This document shows, in pieces, positions 1 to 12,200 of a DNA stretch of 64,000 nt. A program made the position numbers and the translations under genes. Below the pieces are notes generated by a model. It was not told where the DNA came from. It saw only the letters and a program-made list of their open reading frames with translations, and made no database searches. The number at the start of each line of letters is the position of its first letter. Position 1 is the first letter of the stretch. This stretch comes from Dallia pectoralis. Its lineage: Eukaryota; Chordata; Actinopteri; Esociformes; Umbridae. The stretch spans positions 8,709,929 to 8,773,928 of the forward strand of contig CM055754.1 of NCBI GenBank assembly GCA_029465975.1, in the 5' to 3' direction.

Positions 1-39
1 ATTGGAAAACAGGGCAGGTCCTCCTAATGAGTAATCTAT

Positions 40-260
40 TTCAGGGCAGTCGTGCCTGGGCATGACAGTTTACTGAGAGGCTTGAAGAACTGGTAATTAC
101 CAGAGTTACGGGGCAATTAATGCATATTACACTGCGCCACTCATGGTGGCGACTGTCAGCTCCCCAATAAAAATGAGCACTCTTCAGCTAAAGGGTGACA
201 TTAATTGGCTCTTTAATGACTATGTAGAGGAACCCAGCCAAAAAAGGAACAAAACAGGGG
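40..260. promoter_or_regulatory. Candidate non-coding element with TAATTA palindrome
   Basis: Contains a perfect 14-bp palindrome CTGGTAATTACCAG at 90-103, centred on a TAATTA homeodomain core. TALE-type sites sit at 63-68 (TGACAG) and 153-158 (CTGTCA), with further ATTAA/TTAAT cores around 115-125 and 200-215. Repeat-free sequence of this composition in a cdin1 intron suits a conserved enhancer, possibly for neighbouring meis2. Conservation was not tested. Confidence 0.3.
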
Positions 261-469
261 ACTCACTCTGACTTCAGGAGCGGGGTGGAAATTGGACTAA
301 AAATGAGATTAATTGCTGTTTAGAAAAAGAAAACGAGGAGAGGGGAAGAAGGGGAGAAAAAGGGTTGCAATTATAGGGTGCCGAATGCAAAGACTGCTAG
401 TAGATGTGACAATTCAATTAATTCTGTTATATTTCCTGTGCATTAAGACGGCAGAGGGTGAAGATGCTC

Positions 470-800
470 GATCTGTGATGTGTGAGTTTTAGTCTGTGAT
501 GTGTGAGTTTTAGTCAGTGATGTGTGAGCTTTAGTCTGTGATGTGTGTGAGTTTTAGTCTGTGATGTGTGTGAGTTTTAGTCTGTGATGTGTGTGAGTTT
601 TAGTCTGTGATGTGTGTGAGTTTTAATCTGTGATTTGTGTGAGTTTTAATCTGTGATTTGTGTGAGTTTTAATCTGTGATGTGTGTGAGTTATTCTGTGA
701 TGTGTGTGAGTTATTCTGTGATGTGTGTGAGTTATTCTGTGATGTGTGTCAGTTATTCTGTGATGTGTGTCAGTTAATCTGTGATGTGTGTCAGTTAATC
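470..800. repeat. Divergent left part of a GATGTGTG minisatellite
   Basis: Irregular 21-25 bp units built on CTGTGATGTGTGTGAGTT. Units differ at their 3' end (TTTAGTC, TTTAATC, ATTC, AATC). They grade into the homogeneous array that follows. Where the core array has CG, these units have TG. Confidence 0.9.
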
Positions 801-2030
801 TGTGATGTGCGTGAGTCTTGGTTCGCGATGTGCGTGAGTCTTGGTTCGCGATGTGCGTGAGTCTTGGTTCGCGATGTGCGTGAGTCTTGGTTCGCGATGT
901 GCGTGAGTCTTGGTTCGCGATGTGCGTGAGTCTTGGTTCGCGATGTGCGTGAGTCTTGGTTCGCGATGTGCGTGAGTCTTGGTTCGCGATGTGCGTGAGT
1001 CTTGGTTCGCGATGTGCGTGAGTCTTGGTTCGCGATGTGCGTGAGTCTTGGTTCGCGATGTGCGTGAGTCTTGGTTCGCGATGTGCGTGAGTCTTGGTTC
1101 GCGATGTGCGTGAGTCTTGGTTCGCGATGTGCGTGAGTCTTGGTTCGCGATGTGCGTGAGTCTTGGTTCGCGATGTGCGTGAGTCTTGGTTCGCGATGTG
1201 CGTGAGTCTTGGTTCGCGATGTGCGTGAGTCTTGGTTCGCGATGTGCGAGTCTTGGTTCGCGATGTGCGAGTCTTGGTTCGCGATGTGCGAGTCTTGGTT
1301 CGCGATGTGCGAGTCTTGGTTCGCGATGTGCGAGTCTTGGTTCGCGATGTGCGAGTCTTGGTTCGCGATGTGCGAGTCTTGGTTCGCGATGTGCGAGTCT
1401 TGGTTCGCGATGTGCGAGTCTTGGTTCGCGATGTGCGAGTCTTGGTTCGCGATGTGCGAGTCTTGGTTCGCGATGTGCGAGTCTTGGTTCGCGATGTGCG
1501 AGTCTTGGTTCGCGATGTGCGAGTCTTGGTTCGCGATGTGCGAGTCTTGGTTCGCGATGTGCGAGTCTTGGTTCGCGATGTGCGAGTCTTGGTTCGCGAT
1601 GTGCGAGTCTTGGTTCGCGATGTGCGAGTCTTGGTTCGCGATGTGCGAGTCTTGGTTCGCGATGTGCGAGTCTTGGTTCGCGATGTGCGAGTCTTGGTTC
1701 GCGATGTGCGAGTCTTGGTTCGCGATGTGCGAGTCTTGGTTCGCGATGTGCGAGTCTTGGTTCGCGATGTGCGAGTCTTGGTTCGCGATGTGCGAGTCTT
1801 GGTTCGCGTTGTGCGAGTCTTGGTTCGCGATGTGCGAGTCTTGGTTCGCGATGTGCGAGTCTTGGTTCGCGATGTGCGAGTCTTGGTTCGCGATGTGCGA
1901 GTCTTGGTTCGCGATGTGCGAGTCTTGGTTCGCGATGTGCGAGTCTTGGTTCGCGATGTGCGAGTCTTGGTTCGCGATGTGCGAGTCTTGGTTCGCGATG
2001 CGCGAGTCTTGGTCTGAAATGTGTGTGTGA
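800..2030. repeat. Homogeneous CpG-rich minisatellite, 23-bp then 21-bp units
   Basis: About 19 units of 23 bp (core TTCGCGATGTGCGTGAGTC, 800 to about 1,246) are followed by about 36 units of 21 bp lacking one GT (core TTCGCGATGTGCGAGTC, about 1,247-2,010). Units are nearly identical; one T variant sits near 1,809. Each unit has three CpGs. Long open frames across it arise because the unit has few stop codons; they have no start context, family match or codon structure and are not genes. Confidence 0.97.
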
Positions 2031-4095
2031 GTTTTGGCCTGTGTCTTGGTCCGTTTTAAGTATGTTTCTTTTTCTGTGGTCTGTGTCCATTCTGTGTGTG
2101 TGTCTAAGTTCAGTCTGCTACATAGTAATGACACCTATACACACTTTGTCTTATTTATACATATATAAAGAGACCATAAAATAAAAGCAAAACAATTTCA
2201 CTTGAAAAGCTCAGGTTAGACTTAAGTTAAATGTCTGTAAATCGTTACAATAAAGAAGTATCTTGCAATTTCACTTTTTTAATTTAATTTAAAAACTTGG
2301 GGCCTAAACTTAAAGCAGAGCATAAATACATCAACCAACCCTTTCATCAAAAGTAAATCTGACAAACTGCGGGCCCCTTCTCGGAAAAAAATATGAGTTT
2401 AGGAACAGATCAAGCGCCCTCCAAGCAAATTAACTTAATTCATGTTGTTTATGCTTTGCACTTATTATAGCAGCACCACCTGAATATGCAAGCCTCCGAA
2501 TCATAAAAATACCCCCATGCAAAAAACACAGACATTTGCATGCATTTTAGATTTGGGATTTCCTCGCCCGTTTAAATATGCGGTTAGAAATGGTACAGCT
2601 CTGCCTCTCACACTGTCACGCTGTACACTCACACTGTCATTGGGCCCGATAGAACTTCAAAGAAGCCCGACGCTCAAGACCAAATCGAGCAAACATTTGA
2701 ATTGCAAAATCATATCCTCCGAAAGGGAGAAAATTCGACACAACTTCCCAGAGTTAAATACCAGCATCTCCCCCAAACCACAAACTCTCGGCAACAGAAG
2801 GAAAAAAAACTCTGGTGGGGGGGGAAGTCTCCGTAACATATTCAGCATGAAAAAAAGGACTAATTTAGCATATCCACATTTGTGTAATGGGATGTGACAC
2901 ATTTTAGAGAGGTTTGAAGAAAAAACATATAATGTGAGGAGAGAGGCATAAAAATGTTTCGAGCGACCCTTAGATGGAACAGAAATCCACCGTAACAATC
3001 GGGGTTTTCTCAAACTACCTGACACGGTTTTGATTACATTCATTCAATGACTGAAGTGTAATTACTTAAGCCATTTTCTGACAGGTAGAGGGTGAGAGAA
3101 GAACCATAACATTTTAGCTACACAGTCATTTTCGACAAAACCAACACAGCCATTACCTTATGCACAGTGCGCCATATTCTCCAGAGCACTCAATTAAAGC
3201 GTTTTAAACCTTTTAAAATCACCAAAAGTACAAAAAATAAAATGACTGTAGAAAAGTCTTTGACAGCTTTTGGAACTCCGGCAGCTCTTGTGGAAAATAA
3301 AAGTTCAATGGGTAACATGCATAACAAATCAATAACATATTTGAAAGTATGATTTCCTAAATCTGCGCCAGAATAAATACTATGTTTAAGCCAAAAGTTA
3401 CATGTCTGGCCATGAACAACATTACACCAATAAATACCCATCTTCAGACTTGTGGAAAAGCAATCCCCCTGCTAAAGGAAAACACAAATTTACTGTGTTT
3501 ATGAATACATTATTTACCATCAGGTAGAAATGGATCATTGAACCGCTTAAAAATTCTAGCTCTATATGTACGTGGGATAACCTATATATTCAGAGTCTGG
3601 AGATGATAAAATATGGAATGACAAAGGTTCAACTGATAATCGTGGTGTGAATAAAACTAGCCTTGACACATTCAAATCACTAAAAACCACAATCAAAAGA
3701 CCTGAGTTGTTCTTTTAAGTACTTGTAAGTATTTCTTAAAAATCTGTTTGGGTATTACCACGTCGGGGGCGCCATCGTTGCGTCACCTCCCCGGTCCAAC
3801 CCTTGTGTCACGGAGACGGCCTACGTGTAGACAACCTGGAGACGGGCCCGAACCAAAATCAAAACCTCGGGTGATGGATGGCTTTACTGCACAATGACCT
3901 CTGTGACGGGGAGCTTGCCCTAAATCAACGAGAGCGATAAGATTCCGGGCTCCTACGACGCTCACCTTGGTGTGCTCCGCGACGGGCCTTATCTGTCGTC
4001 AGAGGAAGTCTGAGTAATAACCAGACAAGTCACGGCGAAACCGCTAAACCCACGTTGTCAAACACAATTTACAATGTATATCCCCACCCCGCCCA

Positions 4096-4224
4096 CCTAG
4101 TGTGGAGTTAAAACAGTCATTATGAAAGGCGAAGCGATAGGGCGAGTGCGCCAACCCTAACCCTAACCCTAACCAACCTAGTGTGGAGTTAAAACAGTCA
4201 TTATGAAAGACCAAGCGGTAGGGC
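4096..4224. repeat. Interstitial telomeric repeat between two 47-bp direct repeats
   Basis: Positions 4153-4174 read AACCCTAACCCTAACCCTAA plus CC, the vertebrate telomere repeat (CCCTAA)n, at just over three units. It is bracketed by near-identical direct repeats at 4096-4142 and 4177-4224 that start CCTAGTGTGGAGTTAAAACA. On the cdin1-sense strand it reads TTAGGG. Confidence 0.85.
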
Positions 4225-4499
4225 TGTGTGGGGAAAGTCTGAGCAGAGGCCCGTCGCCTCAGTGTTGGGTCACGGCGTGGAAAGACTCCGGTACCAATAT
4301 AACTGTACCGAGGAGGACTAGGTCCAGGGGGACACCCCCCCCCGCGTCTGTGGGGTGGAAAACCTGACAGTGATGCATGTAGGGAAGAGTTGAAGGTTGA
4401 AGTTGAGGGGAGGGCCGACAGGAAAGAGAAGCAAACACCACTTTGGGAAGATATCAGGGTAGGGCCTATTAAGATCTTTCAATCGTTTCGTGTGTAAGA

Positions 4500-4542
4500 T
4501 GTGTGTGTGTGTGTGTCTGTGTGTGTGTGTGTGTGTGTGTGA
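4500..4542. repeat. (GT)n microsatellite
   Basis: A GT dinucleotide run with one TCT interruption. Confidence 0.97.
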
Positions 4543-7202
4543 AACGAAAAACGGGACAGTTTAAGGTTTTAAGCCGGCGTGTTTAGTTTCACCCAGGCGG
4601 CTAAAGCGAAAGTGTTATTCAATCATTATTCAGAGAATGAATCCCCTCTCTAATTCAAACCACAACAATTACTCAAAACTGAGCCGGTAGTCATCTCTGA
4701 CCATGACTCTTTAGTGGGAACCCAGCAGGCTGTGGACTGTCAGCAACTTAAAGGATAGAGTTCCCCAAGCTGCTAAACCCCTCAGTGGCAAATTAGGAGA
4801 AGTGTACAGAGCTACCCGTTACTAGGCTATCGCAATAAAGAAACAGACTTTTAATATACGATCCACACTTCGGGGCAATGGGAGTGTTACGATACTTTAC
4901 GAAAGGTCAATCTTGTCATGATTAACATGCTTCTCTAAAAGAATAACTTTTTTGTTAAAATTGTGTTAATGCTGGAGAAAACGACTCTCCAAGTTGAAGT
5001 TCAAGACAAAACACTAGTGTTATGGAACTTGAGTGGGAGTCGGTGCGGGGATCAGAAAAAGACAGGCCCGACTCAGCCTGGAGTTAATGGTTTTCACATT
5101 CATTCCAGTCTTAGTAAGAGAGAATGTGAACCGCTGGACAGTGAGCGGGCCAGGGCTTAGTTGCAGCTGCGCTCAAATTGAAGTGGCACTTTCTATCAGA
5201 CGCCTTTCGCCAGACAACTATATTCTTCCCCCTCATTTCTAACCTCCCTGACACGCAAGACACATATACGTAAAAAAAAAACGCACGGTCGTCATTGAAG
5301 AGACAGAGCCCGGATTTTTTACATGAGGCCAGAGATTCGCGGCCCACATGCCCGCTGATACAGACATGCCTCAAGATGAGAAATGGATTTCTCCGACTTC
5401 TCTGTGGCCACCAATCAAAGCGGCCGGCTCAGAGCCCGAACTCAGACAGAGTTTATGTTACACTTGTTTAAAAAGACAAAATGTCCGCCCCTGTTATCTT
5501 GCATCAGTCAGAAGGAGATGATGGGATATCTGCCCTCCGATGAAACATTACATCGACGGCAGACGCCCTGGAATGCGGATCGCACCCCTCTGTTAACCCT
5601 TTCAGGCTCCGTGCTCAAAGGTCTTCGCTGCGACCGTTGTTCGTGGTACACGAAACGCTAACGGACCGTGTTCGCTGTCAAGGACTTCTGGTTGAACGGC
5701 AGCGTTAATCTCAGTGTGTTTACGCTTATGTGCTGGGTTTTCGAGAGACACGTTTCTTGGCCTGAGCGATTCTGGTCTTTGGCCCTCCCGAATTGATGAG
5801 AGAACTCAGAAGTTCGGCGATCGGACATGGGCTCCTCATGTGTCTTTGATTACACACCGCTCCCACCAATAGCTAAAAAGGGGAGAGATGTTTAAGGTAT
5901 CAGGCAATCAGGCCGCCGAGAGATGTGAAACTCAAACCAGAGACTGGAGAGGTGCGCCATGGGAATGGGGTCGAGGGACGAATTTGTTGCACCAAATGTC
6001 TTTGCCGAAAGCCAAGCCGACATGGAAATAAAATTCTGAGAATAAAAGTGTGTTACTTGGGTGTATTTGTTTATTTATCTCACAGCCCTATTTATATCAT
6101 TTCAAATAGTACAGTTATAAAAAGCTATCTGCTTAAATCCTAATACTAACAGATTTCATCCAGTCTCTAAACATATTGTCACATGGTACATCCAGAAAAA
6201 AAGTCTGGCTACTGTTAAAAGAGACCAGATGTATTCGCAGACTATTGTCATTTGATCTGGAATAAACGACACAAATGTAGGTGAAAGCAACAAAAAAAAA
6301 CTACACCCGTAAATTTGCTTTAAAGTATGTTTTTTTGTTGAGAAAATCGTCACCGTTTACCATTATTCCAATAAAGCGATGGAGGAATTTGAACACAAAC
6401 TAAAGTCAAAGAATCCAGTGCACAAACCTGAAATATAGTACTTGTTCTGACATTGTTGATTACGTCGTAAACTAGGAGCAATTGGTGTTGGGTGAGCTAT
6501 TTATTTTCCCATGCGTTATTTACATAGCAGCAAAGGGCGCTCACAAATTGTGATTTATTCAAGGAGACCTCTAGGCAACCAGGGGGTCCTTTGAAAACCA
6601 CAAGGTTTTGGTAGACCCTGTGTCGCCCTACGGTTGGAGTCTCAAAGAGTCTTTTCAGGTGAAAGTGAGTCGAGGACATTCGCATGTGACTCTCCCAAGG
6701 TCAGCGCAAACTGAGGTCACACTGTGCGAGAACCGAAAGCTAAGAAAACATTCAAAACTGAATTACTGCACACAGTACTGCACTCCGGCCAAGAAGCACA
6801 GTTTTTTTTCTCCCAGATTAGGAAGAACCGTCTATAGTGGCATTTATCTGGGCCCCCGTTAAAACGACATGAAGTGGAAGTGAGGAACCCAGGGCCTGTA
6901 GAGGGGAAGTAGTTATCTGGGTTATCTATGAAGAACTACTTATCACAAGCTCACAGCTCCACAACAAGCTAAGAGTGATATGTCTCTGAAGACCACCATG
7001 AAGCATCAGTGGTACACACACACGCACACACACTTTTTTGAGAAAGAGGATGCACTGTGATCTAATGTTTTTATTACCTCAACGAAAAGATCAATAAATC
7101 AGATGAAAAAAATAGAGGAAAAGTAATCCTCCCCAAAAAGCTGTTAAAGTGTTGCCACGCCATGAAGCTAGCACAACCAGAACTAAAATATGCATCCCTC
7201 TC

Positions 7203-7262
7203 CACTCCATATCAACCGGAGAGAGAAAGAGAGAGCGAGAGAGCGAAAGAGGCGGGGGGGGG
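7203..7262. repeat. GA-rich simple repeat ending in a G tract
   Basis: Purine-only GAGA/GCGA run, followed by GGCGGGGGGGGGG. Confidence 0.9.
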
Positions 7263-8639
7263 TCTAATGTCTAATGCAATTCTTTAAAGCCAAATGTCAC
7301 GGACATGTTGCTTGATAGAAGAACAAAAGCCCAGATTGTTTCCGTTCAATTGGTCCTGTTTCAGCCGTAGAGCGATGCCTCGACTGAGTCCGTGGAGCAG
7401 ACAGGAAAAAGGGGATCCATACCGTGCCTCCTTCATTTCCTCTCGACAGACGTGTGGGCTCATGGTCGAGCGCTCCCCTCAGTCCTCCGTGCACAATGGA
7501 GGGATCATCTGATGACTTCTGGGCTGTTTCCGGCTCGCCTCTGCACTCCCATAATTAAGCTGTGTAATAGGTTCTGACTTGGGGCTGCTATTAAAGGCCG
7601 TGAAAGGTTTAATCGGAGGGCCCTTACATTAGAAACACATGACATTAGAACAACTCTCTCCTATGGCGGATAGAATGTAATCAGATCACGCGTGTTCTTC
7701 TTTCCGATGACGTGAGAGAGCGTGCCGGAAATGCCGGGCTACAACCCCGCCAGACGTACGTGGGCAGTGGAGCGATCTTCAGCCGTGTCTTCGGTGCTAG
7801 TTTGGGCGTTGCGTATCGTTTGCCGGAGAGTGAAGCGAGTGGATGTGGCGTTGTGTGTGCACACTCGCCATGACACAAGGACATGTTGGTGTTAGGAAAA
7901 TAGCAAGCCATTATTTTCCTGACACTCCCGTCGTTTTGGCCACATAACGGCCGGCCCCAGCGTCTGTGGGGGGTCAGGGGCCCGTTGTACTCGAAACCAT
8001 TCCAGCCCTCAGAATTGTCCTGTGCCATTGGGTTTTACAAAGAGCCATTCTAACGCAGGCCCGGGCCTTCCTGTTCTGCACCTCTAGACAGGATCTCACA
8101 GGGATGACAAATGCTGCTGACTTCTGCGTGGAATGACACCCAGAAGGTCAACTAAAGGGGAAAAAAGAGGGAGAAAGTGAAGAGAGAAAAAATAATACAT
8201 GTGCCTCGACAGATCTCGATGACATTCATCTTAAAGTATTTTCATTTTCGCAGAAGGAGGGGCGGGAGAAAGACGTTCTGCAACAACGGGAATCTGTGGG
8301 CGAGGCACGCGGCCCTTCGCTGGGACTGCCTCCCGCGTGTGCTTAGGCATTCTTTCCAGTCTTCAACAAACTGTCAGACGAGGCCGGGGAGATATCTTCG
8401 GAACGCCGGGGAACGCCTCTTCGTGTAGCGCTCCTCGTTTATACGGCGCACACCTTCTGACGCTCGCTCGGCGCGTCGAAGCTGCTCGCCCTCAACATTA
8501 AACGACAAATTTGGATAATGCGCAGGCAGAGGCAGGAGAAGAAAAAAGGTGACATGGAGGCTTAGCTTAACGTTGAGCGCCTAAATCCCCAGGCTGCCGG
8601 GGACCTGAAGAGTCGGGGATTACGCCGCAGACACCTTAA

Positions 8640-8745
8640 ACAATGCACCCAAATGTGCATCCTTAAAAGCATGAAATCCTTAAAGCATTAAGCCCACTTG
8701 TCATTTGCCATTAGTATTTGGGAGTTGCTCCAGTTACGCGGGAGC
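8640..8745. promoter_or_regulatory. Candidate non-coding element
   Basis: Repeat-free AT-rich stretch with TTAAAAGCATGAAATCC, CATTAAGC, CTTGTCATTTG and CCATTAG, placed between CpG-rich segments. The style is that of vertebrate conserved non-coding elements. No direct proof of function. Confidence 0.22.
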
Positions 8746-10229
8746 GGCTGTAGTGTGGCGTTCCACCTACGAACAAAGCCTCGCCACCAAGCCCTGAGTC
8801 TCTCTCTCTCTCTCTGCTAAGCCTCCTTGTTCTCTCTCTCTCTTGGGGGCGCCTTCGTTGTGGATTTATCTTTCTAACTGCGGTATATTCTCTGGGAGCA
8901 GGTTATAACGAAGGATGCAATAAAATGGGGTGCTTATTCCCACTCGAAATGGGGTGTCCAAAACATCGTCACTGGGAGGACGAGGCCGTGTCAGACGAGA
9001 CACACAGAAAAGCTGACGTCAACGCGATTTCCCCGCGAACGGGACAAATGCTTCATGAAGAATCGTTGTCGTAATCACTTCAACGTGTCCTCTGTGCTGT
9101 ATCCAACTGAGGACTACAAGTTGAAAATGAGCCAGTATTTCAGATCGGTGGTAACCTTGGAGAATCGCCATAGCCGCGGCCCTGCGAACGACCCCGGCAC
9201 TGCTCGTTGTCACCTCAACTCGCGTCTCAGGCCGTGAGGTGAGGTGGCGATGCACGTCGCAGGTCTCCTTCCCGTCACAGTGTCGCCTGAGAGGAGCACA
9301 GACGCCCCCGTCCCCCAGGTCGGCCCTGTAATGTCGGGCTTCATCTGGTCAGCGGTGGGAATCGCGGCCCTGCCGCCGGGCTTCACTCTGAGGTGACATT
9401 CTCTATCTGCCAGGCCTCTGTGACAACCCAGTCGTCACCACAGCCACTAGCATGCTCCCGTTAACACAGAACCTGCCTAAACACTCACACACTCCCTTTC
9501 ACCCACCTACTGTAGACATGTTGTCGCAAATAGCCAGAAGCACTGGTCAAACCAAACACACGTACCCTTACTGTCTCATAACGCTGTCCTATAGAGACAA
9601 AGGCATAATCAGCTGAACCCAATAAGGCTTGTCCACAAGTCATTAGAATTCATTAATTAGACACTCTGGCCTTGCTACGTTAGTGTGTGCGGCGAAATGA
9701 TGGACATATCCATTAAAAATGAATACATTACAGAAATATCTTACATCAAAATTTTAATTCGATGTCAGGGATTTCGCATCGACCAAGACTATGACGAAAT
9801 TATCACGCAATTTATGCTCGGGAAAAAAACATGGCATACGCACTACACCGTCTGAAATAGTTGGAAAAAGTTCTACAAGCAGTCAAGATGTCTGATTGCA
9901 GCTGTGTCAACCAATATAAAATATGACAATAACATGGTGTGACGGAGCAGATTAACCCCATTCTGTTCCTGTTGGTAACAAAAGAATAAGGTCCTATGGA
10001 GATCTCCTATCAAAAGACCAACACAGATCTAGAATACTTCAATAAAAAAGAATAGTAATGTGGACTTTCACATGAAAAATGATCTTGTTAGATCAAAATA
10101 ATAAGAGAACATCAATGTAAAGAGAAAACAAATTGCGATTGGGGACCGGGCGGTGGGGGAGCACCTGCAGCCACGTCGACGACATTCAAGTGGTCAAGCG
10201 CAGTGATGTATATGGTGCAAAAGTCCTAA

Positions 10230-10430
10230 CCCCCGTTTGAAATGAGGAAGAAATGAGCCATATTGTGCCGTTACATTGCAATAAATCATTTTGGTGGACG
10301 CCTGACAGCTTTTTATCAGATCTAACCTTTTCAAGCCTCCATTAGGAGCACTAACATTTTCAACTCTGACACATTTGCGGTTTTAGAATTGCACAGCTGA
10401 TTAACTTTTTGCAGGGGGCGAGAAAGCGGG
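10230..10430. promoter_or_regulatory. Candidate non-coding element with TGACAG site
   Basis: Contains TGACAGCTTTTTATC (TALE core at 10303-10308), GCAATAAATCATT, CCATTAGG and GCTGATTAAC within about 200 bp. This clustering of TALE and homeodomain cores suits a developmental enhancer. Not tested for conservation. Confidence 0.3.
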
Positions 10431-10779
10431 GCCGGCAACCGCGCACATTTCCACAACGATCGTCCATCGTTCTGTATGGTGAGCTGCCAAGGAGGGGCTG
10501 GTCGGGGGGGATCTAATTATTTAGCTCTACAGTTGCCCTTTTAATCTGTACCAATATCATGTCGTACCACCCAAATGGTTCTGGGAAACGCTCTTTTTTG
10601 TTTTGTTTAACCCAATGGAATTATAAAAATTAGGAGGGACAAAAAATCTACTTGCAGATCAGGACTTTATTGTGATCAACAACAAAAACAAACAGACGTC
10701 ATTGTGCTAGATGATGGGAGAACACTTCAGCCCTGTATCCTACTGTCAGAAATCAAGTTAGATCTTGTTTTACTCTTAC

Positions 10780-10860
10780 CGGTAATACTGAAGCATCATC
10801 CAGACTGTGGTTTTGGGCAATGTTCAATTGCTCACTTTATTTGGCCAGGACGTTGTAAGC
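10780..10860 (+). repeat. Old dispersed repeat, copy A of an inverted pair
   Basis: A 50-bp core from about 10,797 to 10,846 (CATCCAGACTGTGGTTTTGG to CTTTATTTGGCC) is about 80% identical to the reverse complement of a segment near 12,124-12,174. Probably two old copies of one dispersed element of unidentified family. Confidence 0.55.
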
Positions 10861-11134
10861 TTCGTGTCATATACTGCAGTAGTAAGACTCCATGCCATAA
10901 AGCATACAATTCCAAAGGCTTGCGAAAAATTAGAATTCCTTCCCTGCGAAAGGGAAAATGATTCATTTTAGCATTTAAAACAAACAGACGGCCATGGTAT
11001 TTTTACATCTGATAGAAGCATTGACACAATAACGTTGTCTATGCAGGCAGTGTGTTTACACTTACTGAAATCTAGACTCGACAGACCACTCGTGGCGTAA
11101 ACACATTGTTTGCCTTGAGAACCAGGCCATGTAA

Positions 11135-11938
11135 AAATAGAAGAGGTGTTCTAGGCTAATGCTAGCAGTGAGTGGATTTATAAATGTAAGAGGTGTACTA
11201 GGCTAATGCTAGCAGTGAGTGGATTTATAAATGTAAGAGGTGTACTAGGCTAATGCTAGCAGTGAGTGGATTTATAAATGTAAGAGGTGTACTAGGCTAA
11301 TGCTAGCAGTGAGTGGATTTATAAATGTAAGAGGTGTACTAGGCTAATGCTAGCAGTGAGTGGATTTATAAATGTAAGAGGTGTACTAGGCTAATGCTAG
11401 CAGTGAGTGGATTTAAAAATGTAAGAGGTGTACTAGGCTAATGCTAGCAGTGAGTGGATTTATAAATGTAAGAGGTGTACTAGGCTAATGCTAGCAGTGA
11501 GTGGATTTATAAATGTAAGAGGTGTACTAGGCTAATGCTAGCAGTGAGTGGATTTAAAAATGTAAGAGGTGTACTAGGCTAATGCTAGCAGTGAGTGGAT
11601 TTATAAATGTAAGAGGTGTACTAGGCTAATGCTAGCAGTGAGTGGATTTATAAATGTAAGAGGTGTACTAGGCTAATGCTAGCAGTGAGTGGATTTATAA
11701 ATGTAAGAGGTGTACTAGGCTAATGCTAGCAGTGAATGGATTTAAAAATGTAAGAGGTGTACTAGGCTAATGCTAGCAGTGAGTGGATTTATAAATGTAA
11801 GAGGTGTACTAGGCTAATGCTAGCAGTGAGTGGATTTATAAATGTAAGAGGTGTACTAGGCTAATGCTAGCAGTGAGTGGATTTATAAATGTAAGAGGTG
11901 TACTAGGCTTATGCTAGCAGTGAGTGGATTTATAAATA
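11135..11938. repeat. 47-bp minisatellite, about 17 units
   Basis: Units contain AAGAGGTGTACTAGGCTAAT, then GCTAGCAGTGAGTGGATTTA, then TAAATGT. Copies are nearly identical; three have TTTAAAAAT in place of TTTATAAAT, and the first carries TTCT. Each unit contains the palindrome GCTAGC. Confidence 0.97.
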
Positions 11939-12109
11939 TATTCTGAGCCGAAGGGCAAAAAGAGGAACTAAAGACAATTTGTGTCATCCACATTTATGAT
12001 CATAATTGTGGAAATAGCGTTTATCCATCGACATTAAATAGTTCTAGATTATTCTGCGGACGTTTTGAAGCATGTATCTGGTAACAGCAGCGTATGGTTG
12101 TTCGGTATA

Positions 12110-12200
12110 TGAATTGTGCTACAAGGCCAAATAAAGCTCAGTAATAGAACTTTGACCAAAACAACACCCTGGATGACGGCGCAACACCAAAATAACACAG
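12110..12200 (-). repeat. Old dispersed repeat, copy B of an inverted pair
   Basis: On the minus strand it reads CATCCAGGGTGTTGTTTTGG to GAGCTTTATTTGGCC, matching copy A near 10.8 kb in the opposite orientation. The pair flanks the 47-bp minisatellite. Confidence 0.55.

Noticed and set aside
470..2030. CRISPR-like array
   Set aside because: Units are contiguous with no unique spacers, and the context is vertebrate intron.
791..2184. Several overlapping long open frames on both strands (repeats such as NQDSHIA, ESWFAMC, ASLGSRC)
   Set aside because: All are readings of the 21/23-bp tandem repeat in different frames; real genes do not stay open in five frames at once.
3760..4020. CpG-rich patch as a promoter of another gene
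   Set aside because: No exon, donor or coding similarity follows on either strand; it may be an unmethylated intronic patch only.
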